DNA from: Actinomycetota bacterium
Lineage (GTDB): Bacteria > Actinomycetota > Geothermincolia > Fen-727 > Anoxymicrobiaceae
DNA length: 7,248 nt
Assembly (NCBI GenBank): GCA_016649525.1
Contig: JAENXM010000087.1
Location: 1 to 7,248 of the forward strand
Direction: 5' to 3'
Shown: in pieces, positions 6,952 through 7,248 of the stretch
How the letters are laid out: every line of letters begins with the position of its first letter
Numbering within the stretch: position 1 is the stretch's first letter
Notes under the pieces: model-generated
Told to the model about the DNA's origin: nothing
The model's database searches: none
The model's input: only the letters and a program-made list of their open reading frames with translations
Translations under genes and position numbers: made by a program

Positions 6952-7025
6952 TTGGGGTCAGACCACTTTTGTTGCACGATATCAGGTTAAAATATAGAAA
7001 TGCAACAGGAGTGGTCTGACCCCAA
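6952..7025. repeat. Inverted-repeat element with GGGGTCAGACCAC core
   Basis: Two 25-base arms, 6952-6976 and 7001-7025, are inverted copies with only two differences (6968/7009 and 6969/7008), separated by a 24-base AT-rich centre. The outer 16 bases match perfectly and contain GGGGTCAGACCAC; the inner seven (TGTTGCA) also match. In a + strand transcript both differences become G-U pairs, so a full 25-pair hairpin could form. No T-run follows either arm, so it is not an ordinary terminator. It may be a REP- or MITE-like mobile palindrome or a regulatory hairpin for the flanking genes. Confidence 0.85.
6972..7005. promoter_or_regulatory. Possible divergent promoters inside the inverted repeat
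   Basis: On the + strand TTGCAC (6972-6977) is followed after 15 bases by TATAGA (6993-6998). On the - strand TTGCAT (7005-7000) is followed after 15 bases by TGATAT (6984-6979). Both -35-like boxes come from the inner ends of the repeat arms, so the arrangement is symmetric. The spacers are two bases short of ideal. This is the only AT-rich stretch between the two divergent genes, hence the natural place for their promoters. Confidence 0.3.
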
Positions 7026-7032
7026 TAAAGAG

Positions 7033-7248
7033 ATGCCGTCCACGTATGAGCCGCACGCGGTCGAGAGACGCTGGTACGGTTACTGGGAGGAGCGGGGATA
7101 CTTCCGTGCCCGAACAGACTCAGATAAGCCCCCTTTCTCGCAGGTGATACCGCCGCCAAACGTCACGGGAGTGCTCCACATGGGCCACGCGCTCAACAAC
7201 ACCCTGACGGATGTCATAGCCCGCCGACGACGCATGCAGGGGTTCGAG
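7033..7248 (+). CDS. valS: Valyl-tRNA synthetase, N-terminal 72 codons (3' partial)
   Basis: This class I synthetase charges tRNA-Val with valine. The frame runs from ATG 7033 to the window end without a stop. Typical ValS opening motifs are present: [20 protein letters not shown] near 5-24, the catalytic block [18 protein letters not shown] with the HMGH version of the HIGH signature (about 50-53), then RRRRMQGFE. The remainder lies beyond the window. A second in-frame ATG at 7000 would add 11 residues encoded by the right arm of the inverted repeat. I prefer 7033 because it begins where ValS similarity begins, but neither start has a strong ribosome site; AAGAG just before 7033 is weak. A possible promoter lies inside the repeat. 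clpX then valS is an order known from actinobacteria, interrupted here by the small - strand gene. Confidence 0.93.
   Translation, partial: MPSTYEPHAVERRWYGYWEERGYFRARTDSDKPPFSQVIPPPNVTGVLHMGHALNNTLTDVIARRRRMQGFE

Noticed and set aside
6952..7025. Intrinsic terminator
   Set aside because: The stem is long, but the loop is 24 bases and neither arm is followed by a T-run in the transcript sense.
6940..7032. T-box leader controlling valS
   Set aside because: The leader is too short and lacks a recognisable specifier stem or T-box sequence.
6929..7159. Upstream extension of the - strand small protein
   Set aside because: It would cross the inverted repeat and the start of valS and lacks a ribosome site; the ATG at 6928 has an excellent one.

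Overview
This is a high-GC bacterial window with densely packed genes, mostly on the + strand. Its backbone is a conserved housekeeping block: tRNA-Leu, trigger factor (tig), clpP, clpX and the first 72 codons of valyl-tRNA synthetase (valS). The tig-clpP-clpX order is widespread in bacteria. clpX followed by valS is familiar from Actinobacteria, and a corrinoid methyl-transfer pair upstream suggests an anaerobe with C1 or acetogen-type metabolism. An uncultured, deep-branching anaerobic actinobacterial lineage would fit, but this is inferred from gene order, GC content and codon style, not from a phylogeny.

Layout. Bases 1-599 hold the 3' part of a B12-binding corrinoid protein. Bases 626-2152 encode a 508-residue protein that joins an unusual N-terminal beta-rich domain to a uroporphyrinogen-decarboxylase (URO-D) family methyltransferase-like domain. 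The two form a likely methyl-transfer pair. A class II fructose-bisphosphate aldolase follows at 2230-3084. A good extended -10 promoter at 3103-3131 then precedes tRNA-Leu(TAG) at 3172-3257. Only 33 bases after the tRNA CCA end comes tig, which appears to start at a CTG codon (3291). tig overlaps clpP by ATGA, and clpX follows 28 bases later with a TTG start. The tRNA and the chaperone/protease genes therefore look like one transcription unit.

On the - strand, 6590-6928 encodes a 112-residue single-pass membrane protein of unknown function. It converges on clpX so tightly that one CTAG palindrome supplies both stop codons. Between this gene and valS lies a 74-base inverted-repeat element (6952-7025) with two 25-base arms around a 24-base AT-rich centre. 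Its core is GGGGTCAGACCAC. The element sits exactly where the divergent promoters and the valS leader should be.

The genes work as three groups. The first is corrinoid-dependent C1 transfer with an adjacent glycolytic/gluconeogenic aldolase. The second is translation-coupled protein folding and ClpXP proteolysis driven from the tRNA promoter. The third is the divergent pair of a small membrane protein and valS around the palindromic element. The best second looks are the palindromic element, the domain fusion and the CTG start of tig. I see no phage, CRISPR or complete insertion sequence.
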